From NCBI RefSeq assembly GCF_900605495.1, contig NZ_LR027598.1, positions 122,176 to 186,175 of the forward strand: a stretch of DNA of 64,000 nucleotides, read 5' to 3'. Positions within the stretch are counted from its first letter, which is position 1, and every line of letters begins with the position of its first letter. Source of the stretch: Bacilliculturomica massiliensis. Its GTDB lineage: Bacteria; Bacillota; Clostridia; Peptostreptococcales; Anaerovoracaceae. Below are positions 27,701 through 37,137 of the stretch, in pieces. Made by a program: the position numbers and the translations under genes. The notes beneath the pieces are model-generated. The model was given only the letters and a program-made list of their open reading frames with translations. It was not told where the DNA came from and did not search any database.

Positions 27701-28546
27701 ATGTACAGAGAAAAAACAGTGTGGCCCCAGGAGAAAAAATGCGCGGCCATGATCACGGTAAATCTCAACGCAGAGTTGTTTTGGCTTCAGCTGGAGCCGA
27801 AGAGCATCAATATGCCCAAGACCCTTTCCATGGGCCAGTACGGCATGCACAGAGGTCTGGAGCGGGTGCTGGACGCGCTGGCGGCCAGAGGCCTGAAAGC
27901 CACGTTCTTTACACCGGGCCGGGTGGCGGAGATGTATCCGGAGAAGCTGGCTCTGGTAAAAGAGCAGGGACACGAGATCGCGGCGCTGGGGTATGCCCAC
28001 GAAAATATGGCTCTGCTCACCCCCACGGAACAGAGCGAAGCGATGAAAAAGAGCGTGGACGCCATCAGAAGCTGCTGCGGCGTCGAACCCCGGGGATTCC
28101 GGTCGCCGGAGGGGGAGCTGACCCTGGACACCCTGCGGGCGGCCAGAGCTGCCGGCCTGACGTATTCCAGCAACCTGAGCGACGACGATCGGCCCTATTA
28201 CAAAGATCTGGGCGGAGACGGAACGCTGCTGGAGATCCCTATCCACTGGGCCATGTACGACCTGCCCTATTTTGCCTTCAACTATGCGCCGGCTTTCCCG
28301 GCGGGACAGGGGCGGATCGCCAATTATACCGGGGTACTGCAGAACTGGAAGGATGAATTCGACGGTTATCACGAATACGGCCTTTGCTACGTGCTGCAGG
28401 TGGATCCGCAGACCATCGGAAATCCCGGGCGCATCGGCATCTTTGAAGAACTGCTGGATCATATCCAGGCGGCGGGCGATGTGTGGTTCGCCACGGGAAG
28501 CGAAATGGAGGAATACTGCAGGACGCGCCGGAACGGGGCGGTCTGA
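27701..28546 (+). CDS. Polysaccharide-deacetylase-fold protein, type B (degenerate metal site), module 1
   Basis: 281 aa, paralogue of the preceding gene (shared GLKATFFTPG, GHEIA, GYAHEN, FRSPEGE, YSS..SDDDRPY). At the metal site the three acidic positions read N21, N23, E25 (VNLNAEL), and the first His of the H-x3-H motif is Leu (ALGYAH). It is therefore unlikely to bind metal like type A. A hetero-oligomeric partner of A or a metal-independent enzyme (as reported for PuuE allantoinase) are the two main ideas. Cytoplasmic; ribosome site GAGGGGAGGAT. Confidence 0.8.
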   Translation: MYREKTVWPQEKKCAAMITVNLNAELFWLQLEPKSINMPKTLSMGQYGMHRGLERVLDALAARGLKATFFTPGRVAEMYPEKLALVKEQGHEIAALGYAHENMALLTPTEQSEAMKKSVDAIRSCCGVEPRGFRSPEGELTLDTLRAARAAGLTYSSNLSDDDRPYYKDLGGDGTLLEIPIHWAMYDLPYFAFNYAPAFPAGQGRIANYTGVLQNWKDEFDGYHEYGLCYVLQVDPQTIGNPGRIGIFEELLDHIQAAGDVWFATGSEMEEYCRTRRNGAV

Positions 28547-28612
28547 TCTGATATATGACGTGATTTCGGAGAACGATTGAAACGGCGGCAGCTGAATATG
28601 GGGGTGCAGAAC

Positions 28613-30010
28613 ATGAAACAAAATCTTTGGGGAGGCCGGTTCGACAAACAGATGGACCACTATACGGCCGATTACAACGAGTCTATCAGTTTTGACAATA
28701 TTTTATACAGACACAGCATTCAGGCCAGCATCGCTCATGTGACCATGCTGGCGAAGCAGGGGATCATCCGGCCGGAGGAAAAGGACGAGATCGTCAGAGG
28801 GCTTCAGACCGTCTGCGGCAAGCTGGAGCGGGGCGAGATCCAGTTCGATATTCTGGACGAGGATATTATGATGACCGTGGAGAAAAATCTCATCGCGGAG
28901 ATCGGCGACGTGGGAAAAAAGCTCCACACAGCCAGGAGCAGAAACGATCAGAACGTGGTGGACGAAAAGCTGTTTCTCAAAGACGCTACCCGGCGCACTG
29001 TGGAGTATCTCACCGATCTGCTGGAGGTACTGGTGAAAAAGGCCGAGGGGGAAAAGAACGTGATCATGCCGGGATTTACCCATCTGCAGCACGCGCAGCC
29101 CATCACGGTGGGATTTTACTACATGGCGCATTTCCAGGGCCTGAAGCGGGACGTTCAGCGGTTTCTGTCCTCCTACGACAGACTGAATCTGAACCCGCTG
29201 GGAGCCTGCGCGCTGGCGGGGACCACCCTGCCCACCGACCGCATGGAGACCACCCGTCTGCTGGGGTTTGCGGCTCCCACGGAAAACGCACTGGATTCGG
29301 TGGGCGACCGGGACTTTATAGCGGAATACCTGTTTGGCGCCGCGCTGTGCATGAGCCATCTCTCTGGATTTGCAGAGGAGATCGTGGTCTTCAATTCACA
29401 GGAATTCAGTTTTATCGACATTGACGACAGTTTCTGCACGGGCAGTTCCATCATGCCTCAGAAGAAAAACCCTGACATCGCGGAGCTGGTGCGGGGCAAG
29501 GGAGCCAGAGCCATCGGCAATCTGACCACGCTGATGACCCTGCTGAAAGGCACATTCCTGACGCTGAACAAAGATTATCAGGAAGATAAAGAAGCGCTTT
29601 TCGACAGCATCCATACGCTGGACCGGACCGTGCATATTTTCGCCCGCATGCTGGAAAATCTGAAATTCAGAGAAGACGTATTGACGGAACAGCTGAAAAA
29701 AGGATTCATCACGGCCACAGACGTGGCGGAATATCTGGTCTGCTGCGATATCCCCTTCCGCGACGCGCATGAGATCGTGGGAAATATGGTGAAATACTGC
29801 GAGAAGAACGGCAAGGTCTTCGAGGATCTGACGGCAGAAGATCTGGACGAATTGGAATTCCCGGTGAAGATCGAAGACCTGTCCCGGTTCAGCGTGCAGG
29901 CCTGCATCGAGAACAGAAAGAGTTACGGCGGCACGGCGCCGGAGGAAGTGGATCGCCAGATCGCCGCGGCAAAAGCGTTCATTCAGGAGACAAAGGAGTT
30001 TCACTGGTAA
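28613..30010 (+). CDS. Argininosuccinate-lyase-family lyase, module 1
   Basis: 465 aa, fumarase/aspartase superfamily, argininosuccinate lyase (ASL) subfamily. Signature GSSIMPQKKNPD holds the catalytic Ser loop; KKLHTARSRNDQ and FTHLQHAQPITVGF match true ASL. Family chemistry: elimination of fumarate from an N-(1,2-dicarboxyethyl) compound. It could be a real ArgH, but there is no argG or other arginine gene nearby, it is behind a sigma-54 promoter, and two further paralogues lie at 34256 and 46397. It is more divergent than those two. Start ATG 28613 has GGGGGTG 6 nt upstream; TTG 28577 and ATG 28598 are weaker. Confidence 0.85.
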   Translation: MKQNLWGGRFDKQMDHYTADYNESISFDNILYRHSIQASIAHVTMLAKQGIIRPEEKDEIVRGLQTVCGKLERGEIQFDILDEDIMMTVEKNLIAEIGDVGKKLHTARSRNDQNVVDEKLFLKDATRRTVEYLTDLLEVLVKKAEGEKNVIMPGFTHLQHAQPITVGFYYMAHFQGLKRDVQRFLSSYDRLNLNPLGACALAGTTLPTDRMETTRLLGFAAPTENALDSVGDRDFIAEYLFGAALCMSHLSGFAEEIVVFNSQEFSFIDIDDSFCTGSSIMPQKKNPDIAELVRGKGARAIGNLTTLMTLLKGTFLTLNKDYQEDKEALFDSIHTLDRTVHIFARMLENLKFREDVLTEQLKKGFITATDVAEYLVCCDIPFRDAHEIVGNMVKYCEKNGKVFEDLTAEDLDELEFPVKIEDLSRFSVQACIENRKSYGGTAPEEVDRQIAAAKAFIQETKEFHW

Positions 30011-30195
30011 AGGCCGGCGGACCAAAGCCGTACAGGGCCGGTCTTGGATCAGGCCCCGCCCGCTGAGCCGCCGCGGTGTATGAACGGCGGGACATGCCGG
30101 ACCCGCGGAGTGAATATGCGGGCCTGCGGGGTGAATATGCGGATCTGCGGCCCGGAAAGTACAGACCGGCGCGCAGGCCCGGTTCAGATAGCGGT

Positions 30196-30251
30196 TAAGC
30201 TGCGGTTTTTCCTGTCTTTCATCGAGAAAGAGGAAGACCGCAGCTTTTTTA
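30196..30251 (+). terminator. Terminator ending module 1
   Basis: AAGCTGCGGT (30197-30206) pairs with ACCGCAGCTT (30237-30246), with a further inner TTTCC/GGAAG helix, followed by six T residues. Confidence 0.9.
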
Positions 30252-30522
30252 GGTTCTGTATCTTTTTGTTTTAGGCGTGTTGAGGGCGGCAGCCGGGATC
30301 GCGGGGGGAGTCGCGCGCCGGACGCAGGTCCCGGGGAGGGCAGTCACGCATCCGGCTGCCATGAAGGTTTTCGATGGTCAGAGAAAAGCCGCTGCCGGAA
30401 GGCGAAAGCGAGGTTTCGCAAAGCCGCCGTTTGTGGTATGATACTGTCATTACCTCCAGCTGGCAGGGATGCACGCCGGCGGGAGACGGGAGACGAAAAG
30501 AACTTGGGCGGGAGGATGACCC
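30252..30522 (+). promoter_or_regulatory. Intergenic region before regulator 2, weak promoter
   Basis: The full gap 30011-30522 has no supported gene. Before the terminator it holds two imperfect GTGAATATGCGG repeats (~30111-30145). After it, a possible extended -10 TGGTATGAT lies at 30434-30442 with a poor -35 (TTTCGC, 30414-30419), which would start transcription about 70 nt ahead of regulator 2. Confidence 0.4.
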
Positions 30523-32748
30523 ATGAAGCGGATCGCTGTTGTGGCGGGGGAGAAAAAATACGCGCGGTATCTCATGGAAAACCTGGCGGGTTTTCTGGGC
30601 GCTTATGCGGAGCTGCGGGCCTATTCCGTCAGCGAGGCGGAAGAACTGGAGTGTTTCGAGGAAGAATATGTGGCGGTTTCCGCCTACACGCTGTTTCAGA
30701 GTGTGAAAAGCAAGGTGAAGGAGAGTTCCGAGATGGTGATCCTGAACCTGACGCTGACCAGAGAAAACGTGGAGAAGCTGTGGGAGCTGCCCGCAGGTAC
30801 CCGGGCGCTGCTTGTCAATCTGGATTACAGGACCTGCATACAGGTGATCACGAATCTGTACAGCGTAGGGTTTCGCGGGTTGGAGCTGATCCCTTATTTC
30901 GGAGAGGGAGAGTATGACCGCAGCGTAGGTCTGGCGATCACGGCGGACGAGATGCAGTTTGTGCCAAAGGATATCCCGCGGGTCATCAACATCGGCCAGC
31001 GGTCTGTGGATCTGAACTGTGTGATCGGCATCGCCGACCGGCTGGGAGTGGGGGAAGCGTTCCGCGGATCGGAAGTATTCCGCAGCCGGAAAAGTCTGTA
31101 TTTCAGAAATGAAGGCATCGAGGGGATCCTGGGAGAGAATCTGAATCTGGCGGGACGGATCGACGGTCTGATCCGCGTGATGAAGCAGGGGATCTTCATC
31201 ACAGATCCGGCGGGGGGCATCGTGCTGTGCAACGGCAAGGCGGCGGCGCTGCTGAGGGCCCGCGTGGATGAACTTCAGGGATTCGATATCTCGGACGTGC
31301 TGCCGGGAGTCTATCTCACAAAGGAGCACTGCGACAGAGAACAGGTGGTGAGGGCCGCCGGCCAGACGCTGGTGGTCACCGCCACGGAGGCGGATGCGGG
31401 CGGGATGCGGAGCGGGTTCGTGGTCACGGTGGACAGCTTTGATGAGATGGAGGACAAGCAGCATGGGATCCGCGCTAGGATCAGCGGGGAGAAGCATCAG
31501 GCGCGGTACCGTTTCGCCGATATCAAGGGAAGCAGCGCGGCCCTGGGGGAGACGGTCACCGCGGCCAGACGAATGGCAAAATCTGATTCTTCCGTGCTGA
31601 TCACGGGGGAGAGCGGTACCGGAAAGGAGGTCTTTGCCCAGAGCATCCACAATGGATCCAGGCGGGCCAAATATAATTTCGTGGCGGTCAACTGCGCCGC
31701 GATACCGGAAAACCTTCTGGAAAGCGAGATGTTCGGCTACGAGGAGGGGGCGTTCACGGGAGCGAAAAAAGGAGGCAAGACGGGTTATTTTGAACTGGCC
31801 CATCGGGGAACCATCTTTCTGGACGAGATCGCCGAGCTGCCGCTGGTGCTGCAGTCCAAACTGTTGCGGGTCATTGAAGAACGAAAAGTGATAAAGATCG
31901 GTTCACACAAGGCGGTGGATGTGGACGTGCGGATCATTGCTGCTACCAACAGGGATCTCTACGCCATGACGGAAGCGGGAACGTTCAGGGAAGACCTGTA
32001 TTACCGTCTCAGCGTGCTGCCCGTCCGGGTGCCGCCTCTGCGGGAGCGGCGTGAGGACGTGGAAGAGCTGACGGACTGGTTTATGGAATGCCTGGGCTGC
32101 CGCCTGTCCTTTTCGGATGAGGCGCGGGAAGTGCTGCGCGCATATCCCTGGAGGGGAAATGTGCGGGAGCTGCGAAACGCCGTGGAGTACATGGTCAGTC
32201 TGGAGAAAAACCGCATCGGGGCGGAAGATCTGCCGGAGCTGATCCGGCGCTGGGCCGCTGAGACGTCCGGGGGAAGGAACGGAGGGGAGGCGGCCGCTGA
32301 AAGGACCGCCGCGCCGAAAGCGTGGAAATCGTTTGGAGAGACGGAAGCGCCGGGAGCAGCGGCGCCGCCGGTCAAATGGGTCCCGGAAGCGGCGGGGGCC
32401 GCAGGGGCTCTCCAGGCGCCAGGAGTTTCCGGGATACGGGCGGCGGGGGCGGTCCGGACGGAACTGCCGGAGCGATTTCTGCTGCGCGAGGGGGAAAATA
32501 TCGAGCTCTACGGTTTCGTTTTGGAGATGCTGGATCAGGCCTATCGTCTCAGAAAACGGGCGGGGAGGAATTCCGTGGAAAAGGCGGCGGAAGAGAGGGG
32601 ACTTTTTTACAGCGAGGCGGAGATCCGCGGCGCCCTTCACAAGCTGGATCAATGGGGATTCATCCGGTCTGCAAGAGGGAGAGGCGGCAGCAGGATCACC
32701 CCGGAAGGTCAAGAACTGTTGGAAAGGATAAAAGGATTAATTGGTTGA
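30523..32748 (+). CDS. Sigma-54-dependent enhancer-binding regulator, module 2
   Basis: 741 aa, same architecture as the module 1 regulator: N-terminal sensor domain (~1-190, MKRIAVVAGEKKYARYLMEN), PAS-like domain, AAA+ domain with GESGTGKE, canonical GAFTGA loop and [11 protein letters not shown], a long Ala/Gly/Pro-rich linker (~590-655), and a C-terminal winged-helix-like domain (FLLREGENIELYGFVLEML ... SEAEIRGALHKLDQWGFIRS). Strong ribosome site GGGAGG. The TGA stop lies in the loop of its own terminator. The -24/-12 promoter at 32922 lies 174 bp downstream, so the ATC-hydrolase-like gene is the probable target. Confidence 0.9.
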   Translation: MKRIAVVAGEKKYARYLMENLAGFLGAYAELRAYSVSEAEELECFEEEYVAVSAYTLFQSVKSKVKESSEMVILNLTLTRENVEKLWELPAGTRALLVNLDYRTCIQVITNLYSVGFRGLELIPYFGEGEYDRSVGLAITADEMQFVPKDIPRVINIGQRSVDLNCVIGIADRLGVGEAFRGSEVFRSRKSLYFRNEGIEGILGENLNLAGRIDGLIRVMKQGIFITDPAGGIVLCNGKAAALLRARVDELQGFDISDVLPGVYLTKEHCDREQVVRAAGQTLVVTATEADAGGMRSGFVVTVDSFDEMEDKQHGIRARISGEKHQARYRFADIKGSSAALGETVTAARRMAKSDSSVLITGESGTGKEVFAQSIHNGSRRAKYNFVAVNCAAIPENLLESEMFGYEEGAFTGAKKGGKTGYFELAHRGTIFLDEIAELPLVLQSKLLRVIEERKVIKIGSHKAVDVDVRIIAATNRDLYAMTEAGTFREDLYYRLSVLPVRVPPLRERREDVEELTDWFMECLGCRLSFSDEAREVLRAYPWRGNVRELRNAVEYMVSLEKNRIGAEDLPELIRRWAAETSGGRNGGEAAAERTAAPKAWKSFGETEAPGAAAPPVKWVPEAAGAAGALQAPGVSGIRAAGAVRTELPERFLLREGENIELYGFVLEMLDQAYRLRKRAGRNSVEKAAEERGLFYSEAEIRGALHKLDQWGFIRSARGRGGSRITPEGQELLERIKGLIG

Positions 32749-32777
32749 ATATTAACCAATTAATCCTTTTAATTTTG
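32730..32777 (+). terminator. Terminator overlapping the regulator 2 stop codon
   Basis: AAAAGGATTAATTGGTT (32730-32746) pairs perfectly with AACCAATTAATCCTTTT (32754-32770); the 7-nt loop GAATATT begins right at the stop codon. Confidence 0.88.
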
Positions 32778-32921
32778 ACGGGTATGGGCGGAGCGCAGTG
32801 GGAACAGGAGCCCTCTGCGGGAGGAAACCGGGTCTGCAGAGTGGAGCGGATGGAAGAGAACCGTTGAAACAGAGCGTTCATGGCCGTGAGACGAGAAAAG
32901 ATCCCGCGGACGAGGAATATC

Positions 32922-32937
32922 TGGCACGATAATTGCT
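32922..32937 (+). promoter_or_regulatory. Sigma-54 promoter of module 2
   Basis: TGGCACGATAATTGCT, differing from the module 3 promoter at one base. Between the terminator and this site an imperfect inverted repeat CTCTGC ... GCAGAG (~32813-32840) is a candidate activator-binding site. Confidence 0.93.
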
Positions 32938-33000
32938 TTATTATATTGGCGTCTTAACGATTCAATGAACGGAATGGGGAGGACGGAAAGGTACCTGCAT

Positions 33001-33993
33001 ATGGATGATAAGCTGAAAGAGAAATTTTATGAGGGAAAGAGCCGGGAAGAGATAACCGAGCTGTTCTTCGACATGTTTTACGCCGCGCTGTCCAGACGAG
33101 TGTGGCTGACCTGCGGGGAGGAGGGCCGGACCTGGCTCGCCGCCGCCCTGACCGCCTTCGGGCGTGACCGGGGAAAAGAGCTGGTGGCTTTATTTGAGAA
33201 AAACGGGCTGGAGAAGACGGTCCCGGAACTGGTGCGCTGCTTTGATTTCATCATCCGGGGCGTGTACCGGCTGCGGGAAGAGGAGGAACAGGGCCGCTTT
33301 CAGCTGGTGGTGGAGGATTCGCCAAGGCTGGAGAATATGAAAAAATACGGGAAGGATGAATGCATAGAGCTGTATATCCGCACCGTTTTTCCGGCGCTGG
33401 CGGCGGCCTTTTCTGCTGAGATCAGAATCACCGGCGCGCAGATCAGTCTGGCAGAGGGTCAGATCCGCCTTCTCATAGAGGGACCCGGGGCCAGCGGCGG
33501 CGCGTTTTCCGGGCGGAGCCTGGATCGGGGAAAGGAGTACGCCGCGGCGGTCAAAGATCTCTACGACACCATGTACGGATTCATCGCGGCTGAAGTCATG
33601 GAAAAAGCCGGCGCGGAGGGAGAACAGATCGTGCGCCGCGGCATCAGGGATTTCGGGATGTTTCGGGGCAGGAGGCTGCGGATGATGCATGAGGAAGAGG
33701 GGCTGGAACGGAATCTGTTCAACCTCATGGATTATTACGATATTCCTTCGGTGGAAGGCTACCACGAGGATAAGGAAGTCTTTACGCCGGTGCAGGATAT
33801 CTGCAATGTGGAGACCTGCAATCATTTCCAGCGCTGGCGTGACAAGGGCATGCTGCGGTACGGCGTCATGTACTGCGAGGAAGTGCACAACGCATTCTGG
33901 ACGGCCTACAATGAAAATATCGTGGTGTGGCAGCCGGAGATCCTGACCAGAGGCGACGGCAGGTGCCGGTTCGTCACGAAGATCGAGGAATAA
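33001..33993 (+). CDS. ATC-hydrolase-family protein (L-2-amino-thiazoline-4-carboxylate hydrolase-like)
   Basis: 330 aa, cytoplasmic. Two segments look like repeats of one theme: GEEGRTWLAAALTAFGRDRGKEL near the N-terminus and GAEGEQIVRRGIRDFGMFRGRRLRMMHE in the middle. The C-terminal part has paired Cys/His (NVETCNHFQRW, GVMYCEEVHNAF) typical of the ATC-hydrolase family. Named members open the thiazoline ring of ATC to carbamoyl-cysteine; most members are uncharacterised, so the ring-opening role is inference. ATG 33001 has AAAGG 9 nt upstream; ATG 32965 is in frame. First gene after the sigma-54 promoter. Confidence 0.65.
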   Translation: MDDKLKEKFYEGKSREEITELFFDMFYAALSRRVWLTCGEEGRTWLAAALTAFGRDRGKELVALFEKNGLEKTVPELVRCFDFIIRGVYRLREEEEQGRFQLVVEDSPRLENMKKYGKDECIELYIRTVFPALAAAFSAEIRITGAQISLAEGQIRLLIEGPGASGGAFSGRSLDRGKEYAAAVKDLYDTMYGFIAAEVMEKAGAEGEQIVRRGIRDFGMFRGRRLRMMHEEEGLERNLFNLMDYYDIPSVEGYHEDKEVFTPVQDICNVETCNHFQRWRDKGMLRYGVMYCEEVHNAFWTAYNENIVVWQPEILTRGDGRCRFVTKIEE

Positions 33994-34089
33994 GAGAAAT
34001 AAAGGGGAGCCGAAGCCGGCTCCAGGCGGGGATGGGGCGGGACTGTGACGAAGCGGGTTTGTGACGAGGCGGGCCTGTGCGGGGGCCTG

Positions 34090-34125
34090 GTCCTTTAACG
34101 AACCGGTGGTTACCGGGATAAAGGG
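34090..34125 (+). other. Hairpin in the spacer before the second lyase
   Basis: CTTTA ... TAAAG encloses CCGGT-GGTT-ACCGG. No T tract. The 262-bp spacer 33994-34255 also holds a small GGAGCC/GGCTCC hairpin and, just before the gene, AT-rich DNA with possible -10 sequences (TATACT, TATATAAG) but no convincing -35. So the lyase may be read from the sigma-54 promoter, from its own, or both. Confidence 0.4.
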
Positions 34126-34255
34126 CCCCGGGGCGCGCCGCGCCGAGTCATGCGGGCCGTTAGGGCGCGCGTATCCCTGACAATGGAAGGTTATACTAGT
34201 CTAAAAATAATAATATATAAGCGTAAAAGGAAAAGTGATTCAGGAGGAAAAAATT

Positions 34256-35635
34256 ATGGCTAATCTGTGGAGCGGACGTTTTGAAAAAGGCATGGATGAG
34301 ATCGTTGAAAAGTTCAACGCGTCCATCGGATTTGACACCAGGCTTTACGCCTGCGACATCCGGGGCAGCATCGCTCATGTGACCATGCTGGCGGAGCAGG
34401 GTATCGTCAGCGACGAAGAGAAGGACAGGATCATCGCCGGTCTGGAGAAGATCAGGGGGCAGATCGAGAGGGGCGAGCTGGAGTTTACAGTGAAAAACGA
34501 GGATATCCACATGGCGGTGGAAGGTACGCTCATCGGCGAGCTGGGCGAGACCGGAAAGAAGCTGCACACGGCGAGAAGCAGAAACGATCAGGTGGCCGTG
34601 GATACCAGACTGTATGTGAAAGATGAGATCCTGCAGATCGTCGACGTGCTGACCTACATGGAGAAAGTGCTGTTGGAGAAGGCGGAAAAATATGCGGACA
34701 GTATCGTTTCCGGTTTTACCCACATGCAGCACGCGCAGCCCGTCACCATCGGATTCCACCTGATGGCTTATTTCCAGATGTTCAAGCGGGATATCGAGCG
34801 GCTGCAGGACACGTATGAGAGAATGGATTACTGCCCGCTGGGCGCCTGCGCGCTGGCGGGGACCACGCTGCCCACCAACCGTCACAGAACGGCGGAACTG
34901 CTGGGATTCAAAGCTCCCACGGAGAACGCCATGGACAGCGTCAGCGACAGAGATTACATTATCGAATTCCTCAGCGCCGCCTCCATTTCCATGATGCACA
35001 TCAGCCGTTTTGCAGAGGAATTCGTGTGGTGGAATTCTCAGGAATTCGGATACATTGATATCGACGACAGCTTCTGTACGGGCAGCTCCATCATGCCTCA
35101 GAAGAAGAATCCGGATATGGCGGAACTGCTCCGGGGCAAGGTGGGCCGGGTCTACGGCCATCTGTTCCAGATCCTCACGGTGATGAAAGGAACCCCGCTG
35201 GCTTACAACAAGGATTTCCAGGAAGATAAGGAAGGACTGTTCGACGCCATCGACACGTGGAAGGCTTCCGTGCGCATCTTTGCCAAAATGCTTGAAAAGA
35301 CGGAATTCCGCATGGACCGCATCGCCCAGACGCTGACCAGAGGATTCCTGAACGCCACGGATATTGCGGAGCATTTCGTTACCATGGGGATCCCCTTCAG
35401 AGAAGCGCACGAGATCGTAGGGAAAATGGTAAAGGCCTGCGAGCACGGAAATAAAGATTTTGCAGATCTGACGGACGAAGAACTGAAAGAGGTGGACGGC
35501 AGACTTTCCAGAGCTTCCATGCCGGATCTGACCATGGAAGGCTGCGTCAACGGCCGGACATCTTTCGGAGGCACGGCGCCTGACGAGGTGAGACGTCAGA
35601 TCCGGGTCGGAGAGGAGTGGATCGAAGCGCTGTAG
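34256..35635 (+). CDS. Argininosuccinate-lyase-family lyase, module 2
   Basis: 459 aa. Complete ASL architecture: MANLWSGRFEKGMDEIVEKF, KKLHTARSRNDQVAVDTRL, GFTHMQHAQPVTIGF, catalytic loop GSSIMPQKKNPDMAELLRGK and C-terminal SYGG-type region (TSFGGTAPDEV). Very close to the lyase at 46397 and clearly further from that at 28613. Should release fumarate from an N-substituted aspartate-like compound; real argininosuccinate cannot be ruled out. It precedes malic enzyme and fumarase. Strong CAGGAGG ribosome site. Confidence 0.88.
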   Translation: MANLWSGRFEKGMDEIVEKFNASIGFDTRLYACDIRGSIAHVTMLAEQGIVSDEEKDRIIAGLEKIRGQIERGELEFTVKNEDIHMAVEGTLIGELGETGKKLHTARSRNDQVAVDTRLYVKDEILQIVDVLTYMEKVLLEKAEKYADSIVSGFTHMQHAQPVTIGFHLMAYFQMFKRDIERLQDTYERMDYCPLGACALAGTTLPTNRHRTAELLGFKAPTENAMDSVSDRDYIIEFLSAASISMMHISRFAEEFVWWNSQEFGYIDIDDSFCTGSSIMPQKKNPDMAELLRGKVGRVYGHLFQILTVMKGTPLAYNKDFQEDKEGLFDAIDTWKASVRIFAKMLEKTEFRMDRIAQTLTRGFLNATDIAEHFVTMGIPFREAHEIVGKMVKACEHGNKDFADLTDEELKEVDGRLSRASMPDLTMEGCVNGRTSFGGTAPDEVRRQIRVGEEWIEAL

Positions 35636-35664
35636 GCGCCGAAGATCCGGCTGGCCTGAGATGG

Positions 35665-35702
35665 GGCGGCGGGGGAGAGCCCCTGCCGCCTGTCTTGTTT
35701 TA
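35665..35702 (+). terminator. Terminator after the second lyase
   Basis: GGCGGC plus GGGG (35665-35674) pair with CCCC plus GCCGCC (35680-35690), followed by TGTCTTGTTTT. It separates the lyase from the malic enzyme transcript. Confidence 0.75.
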
Positions 35703-35767
35703 GTTGGAAGACCCATATGCGCCGGGGCTGCGGGGCCCGCGTTTATAAGGCGGACTTTTTGATCTAT

Positions 35768-35796
35768 ACGGAAATATCCGCAGACGATATTTCCGT
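35768..35796. repeat. Dispersed palindromic repeat, copy 3
   Basis: ACGGAAATAT (35768-35777), centre CCGCAGACG, ATATTTCCGT (35787-35796): ten-base perfect arms. Located in the 319-bp gap 35636-35954, in which I see no gene and no convincing promoter apart from the terminator at 35665. Confidence 0.65.
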
Positions 35797-35954
35797 GAAA
35801 AAAAAGCGCAGCGCGCTGCTGATTATGGTAAGATATAAGCTGTAAATGACGGAAGCCGGAAAAATTCAGCTGCAGAAAGGTCCGAAGGGGGAAAAACCGG
35901 ACTTGCGGCGGCGGAGGATGGCATGGAACCACACGGAAACGGAGGAAGAGAAAC

Positions 35955-37127
35955 ATGGCGGAGAAGACAGAGGCACTCAGGAAACATTTGGAGTGGGAGG
36001 GCAAGATCGAAATTATTACCCGGGCCCCCATCAATACGAGAGAAGAATTGGCGGTGGCTTATACGCCGGGAGTGGCGGAGCCCTGTCTGGAGATCGCAAA
36101 GGATGAGAGCCTGGCCTATGATTATACAAGAAAAGGGAACCTGGTGGCGGTCATCACCGACGGGACGGCGGTCCTGGGACTGGGCGACATCGGGCCCTCT
36201 GCGGGCATGCCAGTCATGGAAGGAAAGTGCGCGCTGTTCAAACGCTTTGCGGGGATCGACGCCTTTCCCATCTGCATCGACTCCAAGGACCCGAACGTCA
36301 TCATCGACACTGTGGTGAATATATCCAAGAGCTTCGGCGGCATCAATCTGGAGGATATTTCCGCGCCGCGCTGTTTTGAGATCGAAAGAGAACTGATCAA
36401 GCGCTGCGATATTCCGGTGTTTCACGACGATCAGCACGGCACGGCCATCATAACCTCGGCCGGTCTGCTGAACGCGGTGAAGCTGACGGGCAAGAAGATG
36501 GGAGAACTGAAGATCGTCATCAGCGGCGCGGGTGCCGCGGGCATCTCCATCGCTCGGCTGTTTCTGCAGATGGGCTTCGGGGACATCATTCTGTGCGGCA
36601 GCAAGGGCACGGTCTACGACGGCGCGCCGTACATCAACGAGGCGCAGCAGGAGATGGCGCAGATCACCAATAAAGGAAAACTGGCCGGCAGCCTGGCCGA
36701 CGCCATGAAGGGGGCGGACGTCTTTATCGGCGTCAGCAAGCCGGGTATCGTATCTCAGGACATGGTCCGCTCCATGGCGGAGGATCCCATCTTCTTCGCC
36801 ATGTCCAATCCCACGCCGGAGATCATGCCTGATCTGGCCAGAGAGGCCGGAGCGGCGGTGGTGGGAACGGGCCGCAGCGATTTCCCCAATCAGGTAAACA
36901 ACGTGCTGGCGTTCCCGGGGATATTCAAAGGCGTGCTCTCCGTGCGTTCCCGCGCGATCACGGATTCCATGAAGGAAGCGGCTGCCAGAGCGATCGCTTC
37001 TGTGATCAAAGACGACGAGCTGACGGCGGACTACGTGCTGCCCGACGCGTTCAATCCCGCCGTTGTGGAATCTGTGGCGGCGGCCGTGGCGGCTGAGGCG
37101 GTGCGGCTGGGTCTGAACCGGAAATAG
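35955..37127 (+). CDS. NAD(P)-dependent malic enzyme
   Basis: 390 aa, the short bacterial malic enzyme. Oxidatively decarboxylates malate to pyruvate. Visible are [43 protein letters not shown] with the catalytic Lys, the metal site [13 protein letters not shown] and [11 protein letters not shown], and the NAD(P)-binding [15 protein letters not shown] 35955 follows GGAGGAAGAG. Fumarase starts 10 nt downstream, so the two genes form a fumarate-to-pyruvate unit, next to lyases that generate fumarate. Confidence 0.95.
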   Translation: MAEKTEALRKHLEWEGKIEIITRAPINTREELAVAYTPGVAEPCLEIAKDESLAYDYTRKGNLVAVITDGTAVLGLGDIGPSAGMPVMEGKCALFKRFAGIDAFPICIDSKDPNVIIDTVVNISKSFGGINLEDISAPRCFEIERELIKRCDIPVFHDDQHGTAIITSAGLLNAVKLTGKKMGELKIVISGAGAAGISIARLFLQMGFGDIILCGSKGTVYDGAPYINEAQQEMAQITNKGKLAGSLADAMKGADVFIGVSKPGIVSQDMVRSMAEDPIFFAMSNPTPEIMPDLAREAGAAVVGTGRSDFPNQVNNVLAFPGIFKGVLSVRSRAITDSMKEAAARAIASVIKDDELTADYVLPDAFNPAVVESVAAAVAAEAVRLGLNRK

Positions 37128-37137
37128 GGAGGACGAG

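Noticed and set aside
26846..28546. Cell-wall or chitin deacetylase
   Set aside because: No signal peptide or membrane anchor, and the genes sit in a catabolic operon; the PuuE/HpPgdA-like subgroup fits better.
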